Shown here: positions 8,874-16,901 of the stretch, in pieces
Layout of the letters: each line of letters begins with the position of its first letter
Numbering within the stretch: position 1 is the stretch's first letter
Source of the DNA: Burkholderiales bacterium
GTDB lineage: Bacteria > Pseudomonadota > Gammaproteobacteria > Burkholderiales > SG8-39
Assembly (NCBI GenBank): GCA_017880775.1
Contig: JADGRQ010000035.1
Location: forward strand, 1 to 43,069
Length of the DNA stretch: 43,069 nucleotides
Direction: 5' to 3'
Made by a program: the position numbers and the translations under genes
Notes under the pieces: generated by a model
Databases searched by the model: none
What the model was told of the DNA's origin: nothing
Seen by the model: only the letters and a program-made list of their open reading frames with translations

Positions 8874-9758
8874 ATGACGCAAGCCGTGACCCAGCTGGAA
8901 ATCGACCAGCGCGTATTTGATCTCTACGACGAGTACTGCCACGGCCGCATCGACCGGCGCGAGTTCCTGAAACGGGCGAGCGCGCTGACGATTGGCGGCC
9001 TGGCGATGGCGCAGGCGCTGCTGCCGCGTTATGCACAGGCGCAGACGATCTCCTTCACCGACCCGCGGATGAAGGCGCAGTACGTGAATTACCCTTCGCC
9101 CGGCGGCAACTCGGGACAGATGCGCGGTTACCTGGTCCAGCCGGCGGGTCAGGGGCCATTCCCCGCAGTGCTGGTTACCCACGAGAACCGGGGCTTGAAT
9201 CCCTACATCGAGGATGTGGCGCGCCGCGCCGCGGTGGAAGGATTCCTCGCCCTCGCGCCCGATGGTTTGTCGCCGGTCGGCGGTTATCCGGGGAACGACG
9301 ATGACGGCCGCGCGCTGCAGGGCAATCTCGACCAGGGAAAATTGCGCACCGACATGGTCAACAGCGCGCGCTTTCTCAAGTCGCACAAGTTGTCGGACGG
9401 CAAGCTCGGCGTGACGGGCTTTTGCTGGGGTGGCGGCGCGACCAATTACCTGGCGGTCGCGCTGGGAGCCGACATGCAGGCGGGGGTGCCGTTCTATGGC
9501 GCTGCAGCCGAAACGGCCGGCGTCCCGAAAATAAGAGCACCTTTGCTGATCCAGTACGCCGAGACCGACGCAGGAATCAACGCAATGTGGCCGGCTTTCG
9601 AGGCGGCGCTGAAGGCCGCCGGCGTTGCGTACCAGATGCACACCTACCCCGACACCCAGCACGGCTTTCACAACAACTCGACACCGCGTTACAACGAGGC
9701 GGCGGCGAAGCTGGCATGGGAGCGGACGATCGCTTTCTTCAAGAAGAATCTCGCCTGA
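8874..9758 (+). CDS. Dienelactone hydrolase family protein with Tat-type signal
   Basis: A 294-residue alpha/beta hydrolase. The N-terminus has a twin-arginine motif, RREFLKRA (about residues 23-30), then a hydrophobic stretch and AQA before the mature part, so export by Tat is likely. The motif is preceded by about 22 residues, as in other Tat-tagged dienelactone hydrolase-like proteins. The nucleophile motif GFCWGG puts the catalytic Cys at residue 184. Asp232 (in AETDAG) and His263 (in TQHGFHN) complete a Cys-Asp-His triad. The ribosome site AAGGAGCGCAGCC is well placed. Its TGA stop overlaps the ATG of the dioxygenase gene. Substrate unknown; family members open lactones and small cyclic esters. 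Confidence 0.85.
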   Translation: MTQAVTQLEIDQRVFDLYDEYCHGRIDRREFLKRASALTIGGLAMAQALLPRYAQAQTISFTDPRMKAQYVNYPSPGGNSGQMRGYLVQPAGQGPFPAVLVTHENRGLNPYIEDVARRAAVEGFLALAPDGLSPVGGYPGNDDDGRALQGNLDQGKLRTDMVNSARFLKSHKLSDGKLGVTGFCWGGGATNYLAVALGADMQAGVPFYGAAAETAGVPKIRAPLLIQYAETDAGINAMWPAFEAALKAAGVAYQMHTYPDTQHGFHNNSTPRYNEAAAKLAWERTIAFFKKNLA

Positions 9759-10597
9759 TGTTTACGATAACCCCGCTCGCGGGCGCGCTCGGTGCCGAAA
9801 TCGGCGGCGTGGCGCTCGCGACCCTGCGGGACGAGCAGACCTGGCAGGAGATCCATCGCGCGTTTCTCGATCATTCGGTGATCGTGTTTCGCGACCAGGC
9901 GCTTGCGCCGGAACACCTGATGCGCGTGGGCGCGCGCTTCGGCGAGCCGTGCTTCTATCCCTTCGTGGCGGGCATGGAAGGCTACCCGTACATCTTCGAG
10001 GTCGTAAAAGAGGCGGAGGAAACGAAGAACTTCGGCGGCAACTGGCATTCGGACACCACCTACCTTAAGCAACCTCCGCTCGCGACGCTGCTGCACGCGG
10101 TTGAAACCCCGACCCACGGCGGCGACACATTGTTTTCGAGCACCCGCGCCGCCTATGACGCGCTCTCGGAAGGCATGCGGCGAATGGTCGATGGACTGGT
10201 CGGCGTGAATAGCGCCGCGCTCAAATACGGCGGCGGGCGGACCACTATGCACAAGAACATCGGCGGCATGAAGGTCCACGACACCGACTCCGCCGGCCAG
10301 TACGAAGCGGAGCACCCCGTAGCGCGCACCCATCCGGAGACCGGCCGCAAGGCGCTGTACGTCAGCCGCGGCCACACGATCCGATTCAAGGACATGAGCG
10401 AAGACGAGAGCCACCCGTTGATCGAATGGCTGCAGGCGCACCAGACGCGGCCCGAATTCACCTGTCGCGTGCGCTGGGCGCCGGGCACGCTCACCGTGTG
10501 GGACAACCGCTGCACCCAGCACAACGCGATCAACGACTATCACGGCCAGCGGCGGCGGATGCGGCGTCTGACGGTCGGGGCGCAGACGCCGCTGTAA
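9758..10597 (+). CDS. TauD/TfdA-family 2-oxoglutarate-dependent dioxygenase
   Basis: A 279-residue non-haem iron dioxygenase. The facial triad is visible as H97-S-D99 (in NWHSDTTY) and H255 (in TQHNAINDY), with the Arg-rich RRRMRRLT that binds 2-oxoglutarate just after it. VIVFRDQ near residue 45 is also typical. Family members hydroxylate substrates such as taurine, 2,4-D or alkyl sulfates and release succinate and CO2. The start codon overlaps the hydrolase stop (ATGA arrangement), so the two are translationally coupled and probably act in one pathway. The substrate cannot be assigned. Confidence 0.88.
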   Translation: MFTITPLAGALGAEIGGVALATLRDEQTWQEIHRAFLDHSVIVFRDQALAPEHLMRVGARFGEPCFYPFVAGMEGYPYIFEVVKEAEETKNFGGNWHSDTTYLKQPPLATLLHAVETPTHGGDTLFSSTRAAYDALSEGMRRMVDGLVGVNSAALKYGGGRTTMHKNIGGMKVHDTDSAGQYEAEHPVARTHPETGRKALYVSRGHTIRFKDMSEDESHPLIEWLQAHQTRPEFTCRVRWAPGTLTVWDNRCTQHNAINDYHGQRRRMRRLTVGAQTPL

Positions 10598-10614
10598 TTC
10601 ACGGTTGAAGAAAT

Positions 10615-10932
10615 TCAGGCGACGGTGCTGAGTGCGCGCTGCAGCTCCCGGCGCGTCGCGCCGGCGGCGAAAAGCGCGCGCACGATCAGATCCAGCGAGA
10701 CCGATTGATCTCCTGTCTCGATCTTGGCGACCCGCGACTGGCTGGAGTGCATGCGTTGCGCGAGGTCGGTTTGCGACAGGCCATGCTTCCTGCGGACTTC
10801 ACGCACGGCGGCCACCAGCGCGAGTTTCAACTCGACCAGCGCGGCTTCCTGGTCGCTCAGGCCGAGAAATTCGCCGGCCGATCCTGCCTTCCAGCCTGCC
10901 GCCCGCAGCCGCTTCAGTTTTCCTGTGTTCAT
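10615..10932 (-). CDS. XRE-family helix-turn-helix antitoxin (orphan)
   Basis: A 105-residue protein with an XRE helix-turn-helix (about residues 48-80: KHGLSQTDLAQRMHSSQSR, VAKIETG). The N-terminal part (AGWKAGSAGEFLGLSDQEAALVELKL) is typical of antitoxins of RelE/HigB-like pairs. The ATG at 10932 has AAGGAGATGAAGCG just upstream. The frame is open a further 25 codons into what looks like the tail of the lost toxin. It would bind DNA and formerly neutralise the partner. With the toxin gone it may act only as a repressor. Confidence 0.8.
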   Translation of the reverse strand: MNTGKLKRLRAAGWKAGSAGEFLGLSDQEAALVELKLALVAAVREVRRKHGLSQTDLAQRMHSSQSRVAKIETGDQSVSLDLIVRALFAAGATRRELQRALSTVA

Positions 10933-11007
10933 CGCTTCATCTCCTTGCCACGCGCCGCCGTCAGAGTCCAGGAAATACACGATGCGCCAAGTGCGTGTCG
11001 CGTCCAT
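10933..11007 (-). pseudogene. Possible remnant of a RelE/HigB-type toxin C-terminus
   Basis: In frame with and directly upstream of the antitoxin, the minus strand reads DATRTWRIVYFLDSD. This resembles the conserved (A)TWRI(V/L)Y.(I/F)D segment of RelE/Gp49-like toxins that normally precede this kind of XRE antitoxin. The next residues do not continue the toxin fold, and an in-frame stop lies upstream near 11022. Only about 15 residues support the call, so it is tentative. Confidence 0.35.
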
Positions 11008-11043
11008 AAGAGCGGCTTGTCAACCTTGCGCACTCAGCCAGAA

Positions 11044-11061
11044 TATGTCGGATATGACATA
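11044..11061. promoter_or_regulatory. Palindromic operator candidate for the XRE antitoxin locus
   Basis: A perfect inverted repeat of arms TATGTC and GACATA with a 6-bp spacer, embedded in an A+T-rich patch of otherwise GC-rich DNA. It lies between the XRE gene and its toxin remnant on one side and the divergent AbrB-type antitoxin gene on the other. Antitoxins of this type usually repress their own promoter by binding such palindromes. Which of the two genes it serves cannot be decided by eye. Confidence 0.45.
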
Positions 11062-11143
11062 AAATGCAAGGACGGTGCGCCCTCGGTGGAGGTGGCGCTT
11101 TGACCGTATTCCAGAAAATCTGCATTGCCGGCATACTGAGACC

Positions 11144-11386
11144 ATGAAAACCACCCTTACCGTGACCAGCCGCGGAGTCGTGACGCTGCCGGCGAAGCTG
11201 CGCAAATCCCTTGGCATCAAGGCCGACGACCAGCTCATCGCCGAGACCAGGCCGGAGGGTCTGCTGCGGCGGCCCGCGATCGCGCTGCCCATCGAGATTT
11301 ACAACGAGAAGCGTGTTCGCGAGTTCGACGAGGCGGAGGCGGAACTCGCCAAGGTGCTGCCCGCCAAGAAGAAGCCCCGCCGCTGA
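11144..11386 (+). CDS. AbrB/MazE/SpoVT-fold antitoxin
   Basis: An 80-residue protein opening with a swapped-hairpin DNA-binding domain: TVTSRGVVTLPAKLRKSLGI followed by KADDQLIAETRPEGLLRRP. The C-terminal half (about residues 45-80) is charged and would wrap the partner toxin. It sits 9 bp before a PIN-domain gene, the usual VapB-VapC arrangement. The partner has lost part of its fold, so this antitoxin may have no toxin left to control. The ribosome site is weak. Confidence 0.8.
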   Translation: MKTTLTVTSRGVVTLPAKLRKSLGIKADDQLIAETRPEGLLRRPAIALPIEIYNEKRVREFDEAEAELAKVLPAKKKPRR

Positions 11387-11395
11387 TTCCCGCGG

Positions 11396-11707
11396 ATGCG
11401 GATCTTCCTGGACGCGAACATCCTTTTTTCGGCCGCCAAATCCGACGGCGCCGTGCGGCGGCTGTTTGAGTTGCTGCTCGAAGCCCGCCACGAGTGCAGC
11501 GTGGACCGCGACGTCGTCGAGGAAGGGCGCCGAAATCTGACCGCGAAAGCGCACGGCGGCGAGGCGGCGCTGGCAGCGCTGCCAGAAAGAGTGACCGATG
11601 CGCTCGTCACCGACGATCGCACGCACTTCGGACGCTACTACGGCAAGACCCTCGGCAGGGTCGCGATCCACTCACCGCGCTCGCTCGCGGAAAAACTCCG
11701 GATTTAG
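11396..11707 (+). pseudogene. PIN-domain (VapC-like) toxin with an internal deletion
   Basis: A 103-residue frame. It begins with a normal PIN start (RIFLDANILFSAAKSDG, first catalytic Asp) and ends with a normal PIN finish (LVTDDRTHFGRYYGK, then SPRSLAEKL). Between VVEEGRRNLTAKA and the last strand, the segment that usually holds the central catalytic acid and the helix before DLP.L.AAI is missing. Only LAALPERVTDA joins the two ends, roughly 35-45 residues short of the usual 140 or so. The frame is intact, so it could still be translated, but nuclease activity is doubtful. It may be fixed as a harmless relic of a VapBC pair. Confidence 0.6.
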
Positions 11708-11715
11708 GGCGTCGC

Positions 11716-12594
11716 GTGTCGACCACCTATCCGATCACCCGCTGGAAGATCGGCGCCGCCACCATCACCCGCGTCATCGAGATCGAAGGCTCGTCGCCCG
11801 GCACTTTCTTCTTCAAAGAGGCGACGCCCGAGCGGCTGCTGCAGCACGCCTGGCTGAAGCCTCATTTTCTGACCGAGGACGGGCGCGTCATCGCCTCGAT
11901 TCACTGCTTCGTCGTCCAGTCCGAGGGGCGCACGATCGTCGTCGACACCTGCATCGGCAACGACAAGCCGCGCGAAGTGAAGGCCTGGCACCTGCGGCAG
12001 GGCAAATTCCTGGAGGATCTCGTCGAAGCCGGCTTCCCGCGCGAGTGCGTGGACACCGTCCTCTGCACCCACCTGCACGTCGATCACGTCGGCTGGAACA
12101 CCATGCTCAAGGACGGCAAATGGGTGCCGACCTTTCCGAACGCGCGCTATCTGATGGGAAAGAAGGAGTGGGAGCATTGGTCGGACGAACCGGAGGGCCC
12201 CGACCGCGACGTGCGCAACGATTCCGTGCGCCCGATTCTGGCGGCGGGCCTCGCCGACCTCGTCGCCATGGACCACCGCATCACTTCAGAGGTGTTTCTG
12301 GAGCCCACGCCCGGCCACACGCCCGGCCACGTCAGCGTGCACATCTCGTCGCATGGCGAGGAAGCCGTCATCACCGGCGACCTCATGCACCACCCGGTGC
12401 AGTGCGCGGAGCCTCTCTGGGCCAGTCGCTTCGATGTCGATCCCGATGCTGCGCGCAGCACCCGGCGGGCATTCCTTGAGCGCCATGCGGGCCGGCGAGT
12501 GCTGGTGCTGGGGACCCACTTCGCAACACCGACCGGCGGGCGGATCGTTCGAGCGGATGGCGAATTCCGCTTCGAGGCCTCGACGCGCGCGTAA
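11716..12594 (+). CDS. Metallo-beta-lactamase-fold hydrolase
   Basis: A 292-residue MBL-fold enzyme. The zinc motif HxHxDH is seen as THLHVDHVGW. Later ligands are the His in PTPGHTPGHVSVH, the Asp in ITGDLMHHP and the His in VLGTHFATP. A GTG at 11716, nine bases after the PIN frame ends, is the likeliest start, since the family N-terminus (WKIGAATITRVIEIEG) follows about ten codons later. The N-terminal strand pattern and the FLTEDGRV.ASIHCFVV segment recall lactonase/AttM-like and related catabolic MBL proteins. The substrate is unknown. Confidence 0.85.
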   Translation: MSTTYPITRWKIGAATITRVIEIEGSSPGTFFFKEATPERLLQHAWLKPHFLTEDGRVIASIHCFVVQSEGRTIVVDTCIGNDKPREVKAWHLRQGKFLEDLVEAGFPRECVDTVLCTHLHVDHVGWNTMLKDGKWVPTFPNARYLMGKKEWEHWSDEPEGPDRDVRNDSVRPILAAGLADLVAMDHRITSEVFLEPTPGHTPGHVSVHISSHGEEAVITGDLMHHPVQCAEPLWASRFDVDPDAARSTRRAFLERHAGRRVLVLGTHFATPTGGRIVRADGEFRFEASTRA

Positions 12595-13019
12595 CGGGGC
12601 TTTGCGGGGGCACATCCTGAAATCGCCGAGGAAATTGCGGCGCAACGAGCGAAAGCGGGCCAGAAAGAAGTTCTGGACGCTACGCGAACGGACCCTCGTA
12701 TTCGCCCGCCTCGCGCGCTCCTCCTCGCTGTACGGGTATCTCGCGGCACTGCTGCTGCCGGGCGGCATCGCGCTGCTGCCGGTGCTTGCATGGTGGCACC
12801 GCCATCGGCGCCTGGCGCGAAACGCCGGGGTCAAACCCGGCCGCCGAGCGCGGCGCAAGCTCTCGGTACGGAACCCACCGGCGGCTCACACGGGCAGGTC
12901 GCGGAAACCATCAAAGTCGATACCGCCTGCTGGGCGAAAGTTATGAACGATGCGGAGATTCGGATCGACCAAGCGGCGTGAAGCTCGAGCCATGAATCGC
13001 GTACTAGAATGACCTCCCA
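12595..13019 (+). other. 425-bp stretch without a confident gene; weak small membrane-protein candidate
   Basis: One frame is open from a TTG at 12602 to 12946 (about 114 codons). It reads a very basic start (LKSPRKLRRNERKRARKKF), then one plausible membrane helix (YLAALLLPGGIALLPVLAWW) and a basic tail. That basic-then-hydrophobic layout resembles a small membrane protein. The start is poor, no ribosome site is evident, and the final 40 codons look non-coding. I see no RNA gene or repeat here. The Rieske oxygenase gene starts right after it. Confidence 0.25.
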
Positions 13020-14315
13020 ATGCTGAGTACCGGCGACAACGAAATCCTGGTCCGCACCGATGCGGGCACGCCGATGGGCGAATACCTCCGGCGCTACTGG
13101 CTGCCGGTCGCGCTGTCGAAGGAAATGCCGGGTGCGGACAGCCCGCCGATCCGCGTCGAGGTGATGGGCGAGGAACTGGTCGCGTTTCGCGACACGCAGG
13201 GCAGGGTGGGGCTGATCCGGCCGAAGTGCGCGCATCGCGGGTCGAACCTGTTCTTCGGGCGCAACGAGGAGTGCGGACTGCGCTGCATCCACCACGGCTG
13301 GAAGTACGACGTGGAAGGGAAGTGTGTGGACATGCCCAACGTGCCGCCCGACGCCGCCATGCAGGGCACGATTTCCATCAAGGCCTATCCTACGCGCGAA
13401 TTCGGCGAACTGGTGTGGGGCTACTTCGGCCCGAAGGAACGGATCCCTGAACTGCCGCAGCTCGAGCACGGCATGCTGCCCGCTTCGCAGCGCTACGTGA
13501 CCAAGCGCCTGCAGCAGTGCAACTGGGCGCAATCGATGGACGGCGCGATGGATACGGCGCATTTTTCCTTCCTGCACATGCCCGCGCCGGCGTTCAAGTC
13601 CAACTCCGCCGCCAACATCGCCGCGGACGAGAAGCGTATCGGCTGGCTGCGCAACGACCCGATGCCGCAGTTCACCATCCTCGACCATGAGGTGGGATTC
13701 GTGATCGGCGGCGCGCGCAAGGCGGACGGCCGGGATCTGTATTGGAGAATCACGCAGTTCATGCTGCCGACGCATTCCATCACGCCCTCGGCGATGCCTG
13801 GCGAGATCTACTACGGCTACACCTGGGTGCCGGTGGACGACGTGTCCTGCTGGATCTACGTCTACGCCTGGCACCCGGACCGGGAGATCACTCTCGATGA
13901 GCGCGCCAGGTTCGACAAGGGCGGCTACGGCCAGTTCGCCGAACTCGGGCCGGATTACGTCCCGGTGAGGAACCGCGCGAATGACTATCTGATCGACCGC
14001 GAGGTGCAGAAGAACATCTCTTATACCGGCATCCGCGGCATCGCCGAGCAGGACACCATGGCGCAGGAAAGCCAGGGCCTGATTGCCGACCGCGCGGACG
14101 AGAACCTGACCGCCACCGACATCGGCGTGGTTCACTTCCGCCGCCTGATGCTGAAGGAAGCGAAGGCGCTGAACTCCGGCAAGGAGCCCGCGGCGGTGCA
14201 GCATCCCGAGAGCTACCGCCTGCGCTCCGGCGGCGCCGTGCTTTCGTCCGATCTGTCTTTCGAGGAAGTCATGAAGAAACGATTTGGCAGTGCTTCCGGA
14301 AAAGTTCCCGCATGA
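13020..14315 (+). CDS. Rieske-type aromatic ring-hydroxylating oxygenase, phthalate 4,5-dioxygenase-like alpha subunit
   Basis: A 431-residue oxygenase component. The Rieske [2Fe-2S] ligands are C70-x-H72 (CAHRGSNLF) and C89-x2-H92 (CIHHGWKYD). The mononuclear iron site is seen in the segment NWAQSMDGAMDTAHFSFLH, giving H181 and H186 with the bridging Asp. N-terminal GEYLRRYWLPVALS is typical of phthalate dioxygenase-like enzymes and related O-demethylases. No reductase gene is next to it, so electrons must come from a reductase encoded elsewhere. The stop codon overlaps the start of the Bug receptor gene (ATGA). This coupling suggests the receptor binds the substrate or a related aromatic acid. 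Confidence 0.88.
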   Translation: MLSTGDNEILVRTDAGTPMGEYLRRYWLPVALSKEMPGADSPPIRVEVMGEELVAFRDTQGRVGLIRPKCAHRGSNLFFGRNEECGLRCIHHGWKYDVEGKCVDMPNVPPDAAMQGTISIKAYPTREFGELVWGYFGPKERIPELPQLEHGMLPASQRYVTKRLQQCNWAQSMDGAMDTAHFSFLHMPAPAFKSNSAANIAADEKRIGWLRNDPMPQFTILDHEVGFVIGGARKADGRDLYWRITQFMLPTHSITPSAMPGEIYYGYTWVPVDDVSCWIYVYAWHPDREITLDERARFDKGGYGQFAELGPDYVPVRNRANDYLIDREVQKNISYTGIRGIAEQDTMAQESQGLIADRADENLTATDIGVVHFRRLMLKEAKALNSGKEPAAVQHPESYRLRSGGAVLSSDLSFEEVMKKRFGSASGKVPA

Positions 14316-15265
14316 AACTCGTATTGAAGATCGCACTCCTGCTGTTCAGCGGTGCGATCGCCGCCGAGGAATATCCCGCCAGGCCCATCACCGCGATCAT
14401 CCCGTTCTCCGCCGGCAGCGCGAGCGACGTGATCGCGCGCCTGATGCTCCAGCGCATGGAAACGTCGATGGGCCAGCGCTTCGCCGTCACCAACATTCCG
14501 GCGGCGGGCGGCGTTTCGGGCACGCTGACGGCGAGCAAGGCCACGCCCGACGGCTACACCATCGTGATGGGCGCCGCGGGCCCGACGGTCGTCAACAAGA
14601 TCCTCAACCCGAAGCTGGGTTACGACCCGGAGAAGGACTTCGACCCCATCTCGCTCTACGCCAGCCTGCCCAACGTCGCCGTCGTGACCACCAGGCTGCC
14701 GATCAACACCCTGATGGAGCTTGCCGACTACGCGCGCAAGAATCCGAAGACGCCCTACGGCTCGGTCGGCAACGGCAGCTCGCAGCACCTGGCCGGCGCG
14801 CTGTTCGAACAGATGGTCGGCGCGCAGATGCAGCACGTGCCGTACCGCATCACTTCGCAGATGCAGACCGACATGATGTCGGGCACCATGCCCGTGAGCT
14901 TCCAGCTCCTGCCCAATGTCCTCGGGAACATCAAGGCTGGTCACCTGCGCGCGCTTGCGGTGGCCAGCAAACAGCGACTGGCGGCCATTCCCGACGTCCC
15001 CACCTCCGCCGAGGCGGGGCTCGCCGGCTTTGAGTCCGCCGCCTGGTTCGGCTTCCTCGCGCCGAAAGGCACGCCGCGCGGGCCCATCGACCGGCTGAAT
15101 AAGGAAATCGCCGCTGCCGTCGCCGATCCAACCGTGCGGAGCCGGTTTACCGAGTTCGGTGCCGAGCCTGTTACATCGACGCCGGAGGAACTCGGCAAGT
15201 TCATTTCCGCCGAGGTGGTGAAGTGGCGGGAAATCATTACCAAGGGCGGGATTACGCTCGACTGA
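14312..15265 (+). CDS. Bug/TctC-family tripartite tricarboxylate transporter solute receptor
   Basis: A 317-residue periplasmic binding protein with a signal peptide (about residues 1-18, ending SGAIAA). The mature start YPARPITAIIPFSAGSASD is the classic Bug first strand. ATPDGYTIVMG and GFLAPKGTPRGPIDRLNKEI are further family markers. Bug proteins bind small carboxylates for TctAB permeases, or act as orphan receptors, as is common in Burkholderiales. No tctA or tctB is in the window. It is coupled to the Rieske gene by a 4-bp overlap. The 3' half of this gene is found again, diverged, after the next gene. Confidence 0.9.
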   Translation: MKLVLKIALLLFSGAIAAEEYPARPITAIIPFSAGSASDVIARLMLQRMETSMGQRFAVTNIPAAGGVSGTLTASKATPDGYTIVMGAAGPTVVNKILNPKLGYDPEKDFDPISLYASLPNVAVVTTRLPINTLMELADYARKNPKTPYGSVGNGSSQHLAGALFEQMVGAQMQHVPYRITSQMQTDMMSGTMPVSFQLLPNVLGNIKAGHLRALAVASKQRLAAIPDVPTSAEAGLAGFESAAWFGFLAPKGTPRGPIDRLNKEIAAAVADPTVRSRFTEFGAEPVTSTPEELGKFISAEVVKWREIITKGGITLD

Positions 15266-15278
15266 AACGGGGGCAGGC

Positions 15279-16250
15279 ATGAAGGTTTCGCGAGGGATTC
15301 TTTTCGCTGCTCTGCTCGGTTGCGCGCTCGGCGCCGGAGCGCAGGGCTATCCGGCGCGGCCGATCTCCCTGGTGGTGGCGTTCTCCGCCGGTGGTCCCAC
15401 CGACTCGATCGCGCGCATCGTGGCCGCGCGCATGGGCAGCGCCATCGGCCAGACGGTGGTGGTCGAGAACACCACCGGCGCCGGGGGCACCATCGGCGTC
15501 GGACGTGTCGTGAAGGCCGCGCCCGACGGCTACCTGATCGGCATCGGCCACATCGGCACGCACGTGATCAACGGCGCGATCTATCCGCTCACCTACGACC
15601 TGCAGACCGACCTCGAGCCGGTGGCGATGATCGCCACCAACCCGCAGATCCTGGTCGCCCGCAACTCGATTCCCGCGAAGAACCTGAAGGAGCTGCTCGC
15701 CTGGGTCAAGGCCAACCAGGACAAGGCGTCGATCGGCACCGGCGGCGCGGGCACTCCGGCGCACGTGAGCGCCGTGTACTTCCAGAACGTCACCGGCACC
15801 AAGCCGCAGATCATACACTATCGCGGCGCGGCCCCGGCGACGGTGGACCTGCTCTCCGGCCAGATCGACATGATGTTCGACCAGGCCGCGAATTCCCTGC
15901 CGCAGGTGCGCGCCGGCAGGCTGCGCGCCTACGCGGTGACGTCGAAGACGCGCCTCGCCGCGGCCCCGGACATTCCGACCGTGGACGAAGCCGGGTTGCC
16001 GGGTTTCTACATGGCCGTGTGGCACGGCATCTGGGCGCCGAAGGGGACGCCGCCGCTTATCATCGGGAAACTCAACGCTGCGATCGTCGAAGCGCTGGCC
16101 GATCCCGGAGTCCGCGCGAAGCTCGCCGATCTCGGCCAGGAAATCCCGCCGCGCGAGCAGCAGACGCCTGAGGCCCTGCGCGCCCACCACAAGGCGGAAA
16201 TCGAGAAGTGGTGGCCGATCGTCAAGCAGGCGGGCATCAAGGTCGAATAG
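15279..16250 (+). CDS. Bug/TctC-family solute receptor (second copy)
   Basis: A 323-residue receptor with a signal peptide (about residues 1-22, ending GAGAQG). Family hallmarks are YPARPISLVVAFSAGGPTDS, AAPDGYLIGIGHIGTH, HYRGAAPATVDLLSGQIDMM and IWAPKGTPPLIIGKLN. It belongs to a different subgroup from the preceding gene, with clearly different sequence, so it is not a recent duplicate. It begins 13 bp after that gene and belongs to the same operon. A truncated copy of the first receptor begins about 10 bp after its stop. Confidence 0.9.
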   Translation: MKVSRGILFAALLGCALGAGAQGYPARPISLVVAFSAGGPTDSIARIVAARMGSAIGQTVVVENTTGAGGTIGVGRVVKAAPDGYLIGIGHIGTHVINGAIYPLTYDLQTDLEPVAMIATNPQILVARNSIPAKNLKELLAWVKANQDKASIGTGGAGTPAHVSAVYFQNVTGTKPQIIHYRGAAPATVDLLSGQIDMMFDQAANSLPQVRAGRLRAYAVTSKTRLAAAPDIPTVDEAGLPGFYMAVWHGIWAPKGTPPLIIGKLNAAIVEALADPGVRAKLADLGQEIPPREQQTPEALRAHHKAEIEKWWPIVKQAGIKVE

Positions 16251-16260
16251 CGGCCCGGCG

Positions 16261-16722
16261 ATCGAACAGATGGTCGGTGCACAGATGCAGCACGTGCCCT
16301 ACCGCATCACCTCGCGGATGCAGACCGACATGATGTCGGGCACCATGCCCGTGAGCTTCCAGCTCTTGCCCAACGTGCTCGGCAACATCAAGGCCGGCCA
16401 TCTGCGCGCGCTCGCGGTGGCGAGCAAACAGCGCCCGCCGGCCATTCCGGATGTCCCAACGGCCGCCGAGGCCGGCATCAGTGGATTCGAGTCCGCCGCC
16501 TGGTTCGGGTTCCTCACGCCGAAAGGCACACCGCGCGCGCCCATCGACCGGCTGAACAGGGAAATCGCCGCCGCCGTCGGCGATGTGGCCGTGCGCACAA
16601 GGTTCATTGAGTTCGGTGCTGAGCCGATCGCCTCCACGCCGGACGAAAGAGGTCGATACATCTCCTCCGAAGTCTTCAAATGGCGCGGGATTATTACCAG
16701 CGGTGGAATTACACTCGACTGA
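16261..16722 (+). pseudogene. 3' fragment of a Bug receptor gene, paralogous to the one at 14312
   Basis: The translation from MVGAQMQHVPYRITS to GGITLD matches the C-terminal half of the receptor at 14312 (126 of 150 residues identical by my count), in the same orientation. The homology starts abruptly 10 bp after the previous gene's stop, at a GAACAGATGGTCGG stretch that both copies share. The N-terminal half and signal peptide are missing, so it cannot make a secreted receptor. Divergence shows the event is not recent. It marks the left boundary of the A+T-richer island. Confidence 0.85.
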
Positions 16723-16901
16723 ACATTACAACAGGACTTCTAGTGGAAAGGATAGATGTTGCCGTCTGCATAGCGAAGACAATTGCGCGTTTACCAGAAC
16801 TCGGGATCGGAAACCGCGATTCTAAGTGGAAGATAAATCTCGGACCTGCTGTGAACCAAGCGTAGAGTTGTCGCTCAGATTCACGAAGAGGAGGGGATTC
16901 G

